From: an uncultured Planctomycetaceae bacterium
GTDB taxonomy: Bacteria; Planctomycetota; Planctomycetia; Pirellulales; UBA1268
Direction of reading: 5' to 3'
Assembly: GCA_903885855.1 (NCBI GenBank)
Contig: CAISKG010000337.1
Span: forward strand, 1 to 11,151
Length of the DNA stretch: 11,151 nt
Both the position numbers and the translations under genes were made by a program. Positions 1-6,440 of this stretch are shown in pieces. Numbering within the stretch: the first letter of the stretch is position 1; each line of letters begins with the position of its first letter. The notes under the pieces were generated by a model. It had not been told where the DNA came from and did no database searches. It worked only from the letters and a program-made list of their open reading frames with translations.

Positions 1-154
1 CGGCCGGCGGGCCTTCGGCGGCCGGAAGGAGCACGCGCAGGGCGACCAGCGCCGCCACCGCCAGCGACGCGCCGGCCGCCACGATCCCCGCCGTGGCCCG
101 GCGCGGCGCGGCGACGGGTGGGGGGGGCGCACGGAGGCGACGGTCACGCGGCAT
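1..154 (-). CDS. N-terminus of a membrane-anchored protein (partial)
   Basis: An open frame begins with ATG at 154 and runs off the left edge of the window, giving 51 residues. The visible N-terminus starts MPRDRRLRAPPPP, so it is Arg- and Pro-rich. It is followed by an Ala/Val/Leu-rich stretch at about residues 23-45 (TAGIVAAGASLAVAALVA and on) that looks like a single signal-anchor or signal-peptide segment. It lies 18 bases downstream of the rhomboid stop codon on the same strand, so the two genes are probably co-transcribed. I see no clear Shine-Dalgarno sequence. The function cannot be told from this fragment, and in such G+C-rich DNA a short open frame can arise by chance. The positive N-terminus followed by a hydrophobic segment is what argues for a real gene. 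Confidence 0.45.
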   Translation of the reverse strand, partial: MPRDRRLRAPPPPVAAPRRATAGIVAAGASLAVAALVALRVLLPAAEGPPA

Positions 155-172
155 GACGGCGGACGGCCGCGG

Positions 173-1126
173 TCAGCGCAGCCGTTCCTTGAGCCGGCGG
201 CTGGCCTGGGTGAGCGTCTCGCGCTCCTCGGGGGTCAGGCTCGCCTCGCCGGTGCGGCTGATCTTCTCGAGGATCCGGTCGACCGCCTCGCGCAGATCGT
301 CGTCGAGCGACGAGCCGCCTCCCGCCGCGCCGGACCGCGGGTCGTCGCCGCGCCGGTGGGGGCGCGGCTCGTCGTCGTCATCGGGGCGGAGGATGCGGAA
401 GCGCGACTGCGACTGCAGCATCCGGCCGGGGGTTTCGAGGAGATCGCCGAGATTCCAGCGGCGCCAGGCGTAGGCCAGGCCGAACGCCGCGCCGCCCAGG
501 TGGGCCACGTGGGCCACGTTGCCGGAGTGGTTGTAGGCCCCGGTCACGTCGGAGAAGAAGTAGAGCAGGCCCAACGCCCAGGCCGGGATGGGGAGGATGC
601 CCCAGAGGAGCAATTCCTGGTGGGGGTTGTGCCAGATGTAGACCGCGAGCATCGCCGTCACCGCGCCGCTGGCGCCCACCAGCAGCACCCCGCGGCCGGG
701 CGTCCCGGCGACGGCCGTGCTCGCCAGCCAGGCCAGTCCCGCGACGACGATGGCGACGAACCAGAAGCGGAAGAACTCGCTCCGCCCCACGCGGTCCTCG
801 ACCTCGGGGCCGAAGAACCACAGCGCCACCATGTTGAAGGCCAGATGCCAGGGCCCGTCCATCGAGTGGGCGAAGCCGTAGGTGACGAAGCGCCACGCCT
901 GGTAGAGATCGCGCTGGAGCGAGCCGGTGAGGCCGAGGATCTCGTAGAGCGACCCGCGCTCGCCGACGACCGAAAGGGGGCGCAGGTCGTCCCCCGCCAG
1001 GAGGCAGGCGACCCACACGGCGCAGTTGGCGATGATCAGCGTCGTGACCGCGGTCCAATCCGCGCCCGACGAGCCACCCCGCCAGGAACGGTCGGAGCCG
1101 GAATAGCGACGGTCGGCGAAACCCAT
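173..1126 (-). CDS. Rhomboid family intramembrane serine protease
   Basis: A 317-residue polytopic membrane protein. Rhomboids cut transmembrane substrates inside the lipid bilayer using a Ser-His dyad. The features are in the expected order: a hydrophobic first helix (about residues 27-45), the loop motif HLAFNM (94-99, family form H-L-x-F-N-M), the catalytic motif GASGAV with Ser153, and AHLGG with the catalytic His209 in the last core helix. After the membrane core comes an Asp/Arg/Gly-rich linker and a soluble C-terminal helical segment of about 45 residues (273-317) with the pattern DLREAVDRILEKISRTG and SLTPEERETL. This resembles the small helical tail found on planctomycete rhomboids (DUF6576-like, from memory). 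I chose the ATG at 1126 because GAGGG lies a few bases upstream. An in-frame ATG at 1177 would add 17 Pro/Arg-rich residues but has no ribosome site. The substrate is unknown. Confidence 0.93.
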   Translation of the reverse strand: MGFADRRYSGSDRSWRGGSSGADWTAVTTLIIANCAVWVACLLAGDDLRPLSVVGERGSLYEILGLTGSLQRDLYQAWRFVTYGFAHSMDGPWHLAFNMVALWFFGPEVEDRVGRSEFFRFWFVAIVVAGLAWLASTAVAGTPGRGVLLVGASGAVTAMLAVYIWHNPHQELLLWGILPIPAWALGLLYFFSDVTGAYNHSGNVAHVAHLGGAAFGLAYAWRRWNLGDLLETPGRMLQSQSRFRILRPDDDDEPRPHRRGDDPRSGAAGGGSSLDDDLREAVDRILEKISRTGEASLTPEERETLTQASRRLKERLR

Positions 1127-1284
1127 GGAATCCCTCGTCGGCCCGCGGGGCCGCGGCGGCGCCGGACATGCGGGCATGCGTCGGTCCGCTCATCGTAGGC
1201 CCTCGCCGGGGCACCGGGCAACCGACACCGCGGCGTGCGCCGCCCGGGCCGGGGGTGGGCCGTGCCCGCGCCCCGCAAGTGTGC

Positions 1285-1290
1285 TAGATT
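1285..1290 (+). promoter_or_regulatory. Possible extended -10 box upstream of the oxidoreductase
   Basis: The sequence TGCTAGATT contains TAGATT, which matches four of six bases of the TATAAT consensus and carries the extended TG one base upstream. It lies in the 284-base region between the divergent rhomboid and oxidoreductase genes, about 120 bases before the ATG at 1411. No convincing -35 hexamer is visible at the expected distance. It is also the only A+T-leaning spot in an otherwise very G+C-rich spacer. The assignment is tentative. Confidence 0.25.
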
Positions 1291-1410
1291 CTGCCCGCGC
1301 CGCAGCCGGGGCGCGGCGCCGTGCGGCGCCGTCTCGCCGGCCGGCGCGCGGGGCGGCGGCGCCCTCCCCGCCCCGACGCGGCCCCATTCACCAGCGGAGC
1401 GACGTGCCTC

Positions 1411-2607
1411 ATGGCCACCAACGGCAGCCTGGGTCGGAAACTGCGGATGGCGATCGTGGGCGGGGGCCAGGGCTCCTTCATCGGGCGCGTGCACGTCACC
1501 GCCGCGGTCCTCGACAACCGTGCGGCGCTGGTCGCCGGGGCGCTGTCGAGCGATCCGGCCCGGGCCAAGGCCAGCGCCGCCGACTACGACATCCCCGCCG
1601 AGCGGGCCTACGGCTCCTACCAGGAGATGTTCGACGCGGAGCGCCGGCTTCCCGCCGAGCGGCGCATCGACTTCGTCTCCATCGCCACGCCCAACCACAT
1701 GCATTTCCCGGTGGCCCGGGCGGCGATCGATGCGGGCTTCCACGTGATCTGCGACAAGCCGCTGACGCTCACGCTCGCCGAGGCCGAGGAGCTGGCGGCG
1801 CTGGTCAAGGGCTCGAACGTGGTCTTCGCCGTGACGCACAACTACACCGGCTACCCGCTGGTGCGGCAGGCGCGGCAGATGATCAAGAGCGGCGAGCTGG
1901 GCGACATCCAGGCGATCCGGGCCACCTACATCCAGGGCTGGCTGCGCAGCCGTCTGGAGAGCGAGGGGCAGAAGCAGGCGGCCTGGCGCACCGACCCCAC
2001 CAAGAGCGGTGCCGCCGGCTGCTTCGGCGACATCGGCACCCACGCCTACAACCTCGGCCGCTACATGACGGGGCTTTTGCCGCAGTCGATCAGCGCGAAT
2101 CTCAAGATCTTCGAGCCGCCGCGGCCGCTCGACGACTACGGCCACGCCGTGATCCGCTACGAGAACGGCGCCCTGGGGACGGTGACGGCCTCGCAGATCA
2201 GCCACGGCCGCGAGAACGACGTGCGCATCGAGATCGACGGCACCCTGGCCAGCCTGGAATGGCACCAGGAGAATCCCAACCAGCTCTTCATCCGCAAGAA
2301 TGGCGAGCCCCACCGGATCTACACGCGCGACCCCAACGCCCCCTATTCCAACGACGCCGCCAAGGCCGCCTGCCGGCTCCCCTCCGGGCACCCGGAGGGC
2401 TTCTTCGAGGCCTTCGCCAACGTCTACCGCGCCGCCTACGACGCCATGGAACTGGCGGCTGCGGGCAAGCCCTTCGAGCGCACCGACACCATCTACCCCA
2501 ACATCCACGACGGCGTGGAGGGGATGTACTTCATCGAGCAGTCGGTGGCGTCGAGCAAGGCCGACGGCGCCTGGCTGCCGCTCAGGCATCCGCTGGCCCG
2601 CCGCTGA
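1411..2607 (+). CDS. Gfo/Idh/MocA family NAD(P)-dependent oxidoreductase
   Basis: A 398-residue protein. The family oxidises or reduces sugars, inositols and related polyols using NAD(P)H. The N-terminal Rossmann domain (about residues 10-135) has the dinucleotide loop VGGGQGSFIG (16-25), the strand-turn IATPNHMHF (91-99) and the signature CDKPLT, whose Lys116 is the family's catalytic or substrate-orienting lysine. The C-terminal domain carries GDIGTHAYNL with His211, the usual GTH substrate-site motif, and ends with HPEGFFEAFANVY (327-339). The length is normal. The ATG at 1411 is preferred over an upstream in-frame start at 1321, whose extra 30 residues are Arg/Pro-rich and outside the domain. 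GGAG lies 12 bases before the ATG. The exact substrate cannot be told. The next gene, an exonuclease 103 bases away on the same strand, gives no pathway clue. Confidence 0.93.
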   Translation: MATNGSLGRKLRMAIVGGGQGSFIGRVHVTAAVLDNRAALVAGALSSDPARAKASAADYDIPAERAYGSYQEMFDAERRLPAERRIDFVSIATPNHMHFPVARAAIDAGFHVICDKPLTLTLAEAEELAALVKGSNVVFAVTHNYTGYPLVRQARQMIKSGELGDIQAIRATYIQGWLRSRLESEGQKQAAWRTDPTKSGAAGCFGDIGTHAYNLGRYMTGLLPQSISANLKIFEPPRPLDDYGHAVIRYENGALGTVTASQISHGRENDVRIEIDGTLASLEWHQENPNQLFIRKNGEPHRIYTRDPNAPYSNDAAKAACRLPSGHPEGFFEAFANVYRAAYDAMELAAAGKPFERTDTIYPNIHDGVEGMYFIEQSVASSKADGAWLPLRHPLARR

Positions 2608-2710
2608 CCAAAAAGGTGCCACCCACCACATCCCGGGGGGATGCGCGGTTCGGCATCGCCCACAGTGCCTCGATTCGGTGGCAGGCGCCTGTTTCTGAAG
2701 GGAGTCGACG

Positions 2711-3541
2711 ATGCCCTCCGCCCCGCCGGTGAAGCGCGACACGCGTTACTTCGTGTTCGACATCGAGAGCGTGGCCGACGGGGCGCTCGTGTCGCGGCTG
2801 CGCTACCCCGAGGAGAAGCTCTCGGGACCGGCGGCGATCGCGCGCTGGCGGGCGGAGCTGATGGCGGAGCAGGGGAAGGACTTCATCCCCTACACCTTCC
2901 AGTTGCCGGTGTCGCTGGTGGTGGCCCGCGTGGCGGCCGACTACCGCCTCATCGACCTGGCGGCCCTCGACGAGGAGAAGTCGCGGCCGCCGGAGATCGT
3001 CCGGCAGTTCTGGGACGGCTGGCGGAAGTACGGCCGGCCCTGCCTCGTGACCTTCAACGGCCGCGGCTTCGACCTCCCCCTCCTCGAGCTGTGCGCCTTC
3101 CGCTACGGCCTCTCGATCCCCGACTGGTACGCCGAGGACCAGCGCAGCTTCGACCAGCCGCGCAACCGCTACAACACCGCCGGCCACTTCGATCTCCACG
3201 AGTGGTTCACCAACAACGGCGCGTCGCGCTTCCAGGGGGGGCTGTCGCTGGCGGCGAACCTCATCGGCAAGCCGGGCAAGCTCGACGTGGCCGGCCACAT
3301 GGTGCAGGACATGTGGGAAGCCGGCCGGGTGGCCGAGATCCACGACTACTGCCGGGGCGACGTCCTCGACACCTACTTCCTCTTCCTGCGCTCGCGCGTG
3401 TCGGCCGGCGAGATCACTCTCGACGAGGAGCACCGCCTCATCGAGGAGGCGCGGAAGTGGATCGAGACGAAGGCGGCGTCGAGCCCCGGGCTGAAGCGCT
3501 ACCTCGCCGCCTGGGGCGACTGGAAGAGCCCCTACGCGTGA
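2711..3541 (+). CDS. Predicted 3'-5' exonuclease, PolB-exonuclease-like (DEDDy)
   Basis: A 276-residue protein of the family described as a predicted 3'-5' exonuclease related to the proofreading domain of family B DNA polymerases (Pfam DNA_pol_B_exo2 type). The acidic metal-binding set is visible in order: FDIES with Asp17 and Glu19 (Exo I), TFNGRGFDLPLL with Asp121 (Exo II), and DYCRGDVLDTY with Tyr213 and Asp217 (Exo III, Y-x3-D, the DEDDy form). No polymerase domain follows, so this is a stand-alone nuclease, presumably cytoplasmic. Its biological substrate is not known to me. The start is well supported because GAAGGGAG ends six bases before the ATG. The gene converges on the lipoprotein gene at 3585. 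Confidence 0.9.
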   Translation: MPSAPPVKRDTRYFVFDIESVADGALVSRLRYPEEKLSGPAAIARWRAELMAEQGKDFIPYTFQLPVSLVVARVAADYRLIDLAALDEEKSRPPEIVRQFWDGWRKYGRPCLVTFNGRGFDLPLLELCAFRYGLSIPDWYAEDQRSFDQPRNRYNTAGHFDLHEWFTNNGASRFQGGLSLAANLIGKPGKLDVAGHMVQDMWEAGRVAEIHDYCRGDVLDTYFLFLRSRVSAGEITLDEEHRLIEEARKWIETKAASSPGLKRYLAAWGDWKSPYA

Positions 3542-3545
3542 GGCC

Positions 3546-3559
3546 GGGGCGATCGCCCC
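3546..3559. terminator. Perfect palindrome between convergent genes, possible bidirectional terminator
   Basis: GGGGCGATCGCCCC is a perfect 14-base palindrome. It sits in the 43-base gap between the convergent exonuclease and lipoprotein stop codons and is followed by further GC-rich dyad sequence (CGCCGCGGCGCGGCG). The position fits a shared transcription stop. There is no T-tract on either strand and the loop would be only four bases, so a classical intrinsic terminator is not shown. Confidence 0.3.
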
Positions 3560-3584
3560 CTGAGTCGCCGCGGCGCGGCGGGGA

Positions 3585-4649
3585 TCACTCGTCGGCGGCT
3601 GCCGCCGCGGCGGGGGCCGCCTCCTCCGGGTTCCCGTCGGGCGCGTCGGCGGGGCGGAAGAGCGTGGAGGCGACGGCCTTGGCGCGATCCTTCGCGGCGT
3701 CGTCGAGCTTCCCCTTGGGGGCGCGGGCCTCGACCACGTACAGCCTCCCTCCGAGCACCACGGCCCAGGCGAAGCGCTCGATGGGCTCGGAGAGGCCGTC
3801 GACCTTCGCCGTGCCCGGCACCGCCCAGGCCACGCCGGCGTGGGGGCCGAGCCGCGCCGCGGCGGGGCGCTTGATCACCTTCACGCTGCCGCCGGCCGGG
3901 AAATCGACCGCCAGACGCGCCGTGATCGCGGCCACGAGATCGCCGACGGTGTCGGCGGTGACGCTGCCGAGGCCCTCCGGAGCCGGTTCGGCGGTGACGA
4001 CGATCGAGGGATAGGTGCGGCGCGTGCCGGGCTGGTAGCGGACGAGGTATTTCTGCGACCGCGGGGAACGCGTCCAGCCCTCGGGCGACGACACCTCCAC
4101 CCGGCCGCCGTCGAGGACCAGCGCGGTGCCGACGTCGACCAGCGGGGAGGTGGGCCGGTCGTCGGCCCCGGCGCCGGCGGCCGGACCGAGATCGGAGAGC
4201 GACGCCGGCGCGGCGGGCTCGGGATCGGCCCCCGCGGGCTCGGCGGGGTCGGACACCGCGGGCTCGGAGGGAACCCCCGGCGCCGTCTCCGGGGCCCCGG
4301 GGGATGCGGGAGCCGCGTCGTCGTTCGCGGCCGGCGGCAGCGCCTCGGTCGGCGCTGCAGGATCCGCCGGCTTCTCGTCGGCCCCCGCCGGAGCGGTGGC
4401 TTCAGGCTCCGCTGGTGTCCCGGCCTCCGCCGGCTTCTCGGCCTCCGCCGGCTTCTCGGCCTCCGCCGGCTTCTCGGCCTCCGCCGGGGCGACCAACGGC
4501 TCCTCGGCGCGCTGCCGCGCCGCCGCCGCCTGCCCCGGCTTCTTCTTCTTGGCCGGCTTCGAGGAGCAGCCTGCCGCGACGACGGCCGCCGCCAGCGCGA
4601 TGGCGATCGCCCAGCGGCCCCGGAGGCTCGCGTCGCGGCCGGTCATCAT
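3585..4649 (-). CDS. Lipoprotein with Ala/Pro/Glu-rich linker, function unknown
   Basis: A 354-residue predicted lipoprotein. The N-terminus has basic residues, a hydrophobic stretch (13-26) and the lipobox VAAGC with Cys28. It should be exported, lipidated and membrane-anchored. A KPAKKKK patch follows, then a low-complexity Ala/Pro/Glu-rich linker (about 40-170) containing three perfect AEKPAE-type repeats. A compact C-terminal domain spans about 171-335. It alternates strands and helices and includes LVLDGGRVEVSSPEGWTR, IERFAWAVVLGGRLYVVEA and a helix near the end. The fold loosely recalls PsbP/DcrB-like domains, but I cannot assign it. The ATG at 4649 lies three bases after the stop codon of the upstream gene (4653). 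GGAG inside that gene's end lies six bases before the ATG, so translational coupling is likely. A second ATG follows directly. Confidence 0.8.
   Translation of the reverse strand: MMTGRDASLRGRWAIAIALAAAVVAAGCSSKPAKKKKPGQAAAARQRAEEPLVAPAEAEKPAEAEKPAEAEKPAEAGTPAEPEATAPAGADEKPADPAAPTEALPPAANDDAAPASPGAPETAPGVPSEPAVSDPAEPAGADPEPAAPASLSDLGPAAGAGADDRPTSPLVDVGTALVLDGGRVEVSSPEGWTRSPRSQKYLVRYQPGTRRTYPSIVVTAEPAPEGLGSVTADTVGDLVAAITARLAVDFPAGGSVKVIKRPAAARLGPHAGVAWAVPGTAKVDGLSEPIERFAWAVVLGGRLYVVEARAPKGKLDDAAKDRAKAVASTLFRPADAPDGNPEEAAPAAAAAADE
4422..4487. repeat. 18-base tandem repeat inside the lipoprotein gene
   Basis: Three identical 18-base units of GGCCTCCGCCGGCTTCTC (4422-4439, 4440-4457, 4458-4475) are followed by a partial fourth (4476-4487). 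Eighteen bases is six codons, so on the coding strand they add six-residue Glu-Lys-Pro-Ala-type blocks without breaking the frame. Perfect identity at the DNA level suggests recent slippage. Linker length may vary between strains. Confidence 0.88.
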
Positions 4650-4652
4650 GGA

Positions 4653-5036
4653 TCACTCCGTGATGGCTTCCTTCACCAGCTGGATGAAGTGCGTCGACTT
4701 CGAGGAGGCGGTCAGCTCGGACGCCTTCTTCTCCGCCGCCTTCTTGTCGGCGTAATCGAAAAGCACCAGCCGCTTCATCGACGGATTGAAGACGCCCCAG
4801 TAGGCCTTGAGGCGCGTCTCCTTGGCGGCCTTCTTGCGCGGCGCCTTGGGAGCGGCGGCCTTGGGGGCCTTGGGAGCCTTGGGAGCCTTCGGCTCCTTGA
4901 CGGCCTTCGCCTTCGCCTCCTTCTTCGGCTTCGGCTCCTTGGCGGCCTTCTCCTTCTTGGGGGCCGCCTTGGAGCGGGCCTCCGCCGCCTCGGCCTGGGC
5001 CCGGAGTTCCTTGCGATTCACCGTTTTCCGCGCCAT
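4653..5036 (-). CDS. Lys/Ala-rich small protein with conserved-looking C-terminal domain
   Basis: A 127-residue protein in two parts. Residues 1 to about 75 form a highly basic Lys/Ala/Pro/Glu-rich tail with KAPKAP-type repeats, resembling histone H1-like or nucleoid-binding tails. Residues 76-127 are a normal mixed-composition domain (AYWGVFNPSMKRLVLFDY, then a Lys-rich helix, then THFIQLVKEAITE) that looks like a small folded unit. I do not recognise the family and infer nothing beyond possible nucleic-acid binding by the tail. The ATG at 5036 is chosen because AGAAGG lies about nine bases upstream. The longer open frame starting at 5246 reads through repeat DNA and is not credible. It is the first gene of a probable two-gene operon with the lipoprotein downstream. 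Confidence 0.75.
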   Translation of the reverse strand: MARKTVNRKELRAQAEAAEARSKAAPKKEKAAKEPKPKKEAKAKAVKEPKAPKAPKAPKAAAPKAPRKKAAKETRLKAYWGVFNPSMKRLVLFDYADKKAAEKKASELTASSKSTHFIQLVKEAITE

Positions 5037-5070
5037 CGCTGCGAGCCTTCTTTCTCGTGGGGAGCCGTCA

Positions 5071-5130
5071 GGGATCGGGGCCGTGATCGGATCCGAGATC
5101 CGAAGCGGGATCGGATCCGGGATCGGATCG
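5071..5130. repeat. Five degenerate 12-base units rich in GATC
   Basis: Five consecutive 12-base units (5071, 5083, 5095, 5107 and 5119) share the form GGGATCGGATCC. GATC recurs at exactly 12-base spacing (5073, 5085, 5097, 5109, 5121), with a second register at 5090, 5114 and 5126. That makes eight GATC sites in under 60 bases. The block lies between the divergent Lys-rich gene and nadA, within what would be the 5' leader of the Lys-rich gene. It is not coding in any convincing frame. It could be a protein-binding array, a methylation cluster, or simple slippage. Confidence 0.72.
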
Positions 5131-5131
5131 C

Positions 5132-5155
5132 GCGGCGGGGGCCCGACCCCGCCGC
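5132..5155. other. GC-rich hairpin next to the GATC repeat block
   Basis: A nine-base perfect stem (GCGGCGGGG at 5132-5140 with CCCCGCCGC at 5147-5155) closes a six-base loop. It directly abuts the GATC repeats. If transcription of the Lys-rich gene starts near 5183, this hairpin would lie in its leader RNA. No T-tract follows, so I do not call it a terminator. Confidence 0.3.
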
Positions 5156-5189
5156 CGCGGGCGGCAGGAGGGATCCCGCCGGTCCGGGA

Positions 5190-5231
5190 AGTATAGCGAT
5201 CGCGGCGGTGGCCGCACGGCGGTCGTATACT
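5190..5231. promoter_or_regulatory. Two divergent TATACT boxes between the Lys-rich gene and nadA
   Basis: TATACT occurs on the minus strand at 5195-5190 and on the plus strand at 5226-5231, within an imperfect inverted repeat (AGTATAGCGATCGC and GGCGGTCGTATACT). Each matches five of six bases of the -10 consensus, and they face outward toward the two divergent genes. The plus-strand box lies only seven bases before the nadA ATG, which would make the nadA mRNA nearly leaderless. This agrees with the lack of a strong ribosome site there. I see no good -35 hexamers. The symmetry could instead be an operator. Confidence 0.35.
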
Positions 5232-5238
5232 CGGGGGC

Positions 5239-6381
5239 ATGAGCACCCACGTCGCCGCCCCTCCGAGCCCGGGGCCCTTTTCCGACTACCGCCCGCTCCC
5301 CGACGCCGTCCTCGCGGCGCGGATCGAGGAGGTGCGCCGGCGGATGGGGCGGAGGCTCGTGATCCTCGGCCACCACTACCAGCAGGACGGCGTCATCGCC
5401 CACGCCGACTTCCAGGGCGACAGCTACCAGCTCTCTCGCTCGGCCGCGGAGCGGGACGACTGCGAGGCGATCGTGTTCTGCGGCGTCCATTTCATGGCCG
5501 AGACCGCCGACATCCTCGCCAACCGCCCGGCCAAGGTGGCCGCCCGCGGCGGCCGCCGCGTCACGGTCGTCCTCCCGGACATGGCCGCCGGCTGCTCGAT
5601 GGCCGACATGGCGGCGATCCACCAGGTGGAGGATGCCTGGGCCGATCTGGGCACGGTGATCGACACCGCCGAGATCACCCCCGTCACCTACATCAATTCC
5701 GCCGCCAGCCTGAAGGCCTTCTGCGGCCGCCACGGCGGCATCGTCTGCACCTCGAGCAACGCCCGCGCGGTGCTCGAGTGGGCCTTCGCCCGCGGGCGGC
5801 GCGTGCTCTTCTTCCCCGACCAGCATCTGGGCCGCAACACCGCGCGCACGATGGGCATCGACCTCGGGGAGATGTGCGTCTGGAATCCGCACGACCCGGA
5901 GCTCGGCGGCAACACCCCGGCCGCGCTTCGTGGGGCCCGCGTCATCCTCTGGCAGGGGCACTGCAGCGTCCACGCCATGTTCCGCCCGGAGCATGTCGAC
6001 TCCATGCGGAAGAACGTGCCGGGGGTGAAGATCCTCGTCCACCCGGAGTGCTCGATGGAGGTCGTCGACAAGGCCGACCTCGTCGGCTCGACGAGTTTCA
6101 TCCTCCGCCAGGTGGAGCAGGCGCCGCCCGGCACGAAGTGGGGCATCGGCACGGAGCTGCATCTCGTCCGGCGCCTGGGCGCGAACCACCCCGGCCAGGA
6201 GGTGCACTTCCTCTCGCCGGTGGTCTGCATGTGCGCCACGATGTACCGCATCGATCTGGCCCACCTCTGCTGGAGCCTCGAGCACCTCGAGGCGGGCAGC
6301 CCGGTGAACGTCATCCGCGTCGACGACGAGACGGCCCGCTTCGCGGTCGAGGCGCTCGAGCGGATGCTGGCGGTGAAGTGA
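5239..6381 (+). CDS. nadA: Quinolinate synthase NadA
   Basis: Condenses iminoaspartate with dihydroxyacetone phosphate to give quinolinate in de novo NAD synthesis. It is a cytoplasmic [4Fe-4S] enzyme. The 380-residue length fits the longer NadA type found in Bacillus. Motifs in order: GHHYQ (44-48), CGVHFMAETA (81-90), DMAAGCSMAD with Cys119, the PDQHLGRNT loop (193-201), WQGHCSVH with Cys242, HPEC (268-271), GTE (304-306) and VVCMCATMY. Cys119, Cys242 and Cys330 or Cys332 are the expected cluster ligands. The ATG at 5239 is preceded only by a GGGGG run, a poor ribosome site, and a TATACT box sits seven bases upstream, so a leaderless start is possible. The partner genes nadB and nadC are not in the window. 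It is followed at 59 bases by the nucleoside-hydrolase-like gene. Confidence 0.98.
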   Translation: MSTHVAAPPSPGPFSDYRPLPDAVLAARIEEVRRRMGRRLVILGHHYQQDGVIAHADFQGDSYQLSRSAAERDDCEAIVFCGVHFMAETADILANRPAKVAARGGRRVTVVLPDMAAGCSMADMAAIHQVEDAWADLGTVIDTAEITPVTYINSAASLKAFCGRHGGIVCTSSNARAVLEWAFARGRRVLFFPDQHLGRNTARTMGIDLGEMCVWNPHDPELGGNTPAALRGARVILWQGHCSVHAMFRPEHVDSMRKNVPGVKILVHPECSMEVVDKADLVGSTSFILRQVEQAPPGTKWGIGTELHLVRRLGANHPGQEVHFLSPVVCMCATMYRIDLAHLCWSLEHLEAGSPVNVIRVDDETARFAVEALERMLAVK

Positions 6382-6440
6382 CGCCGCGCGCGGGGCGCGG
6401 GGAATCCGGGATTCGAGGGGCTCGCGTGGAGACCGTGGCG

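Noticed and set aside
2610..2683. TGCCACC (2617-2623) and GGTGGCA (2677-2683) inverted repeat after the oxidoreductase gene
   Set aside because: The arms are only seven bases with a loop of over 50 bases, and no T-tract follows on the plus strand. This is too weak to call a terminator.
1036..2742. Long minus-strand open frame opposite the oxidoreductase gene
   Set aside because: It is antisense to a gene with clear Rossmann and CDKP motifs. Long antisense frames are common in G+C-rich coding DNA.
3840..6440. Very long open frame on the plus strand covering the lipoprotein, the Lys-rich gene and nadA in other frames
   Set aside because: The translation is Arg/Gly/Pro-rich with no motifs and lies over well-supported genes. 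Only its last part, from 6441, is a real gene, the nucleoside-hydrolase family protein.
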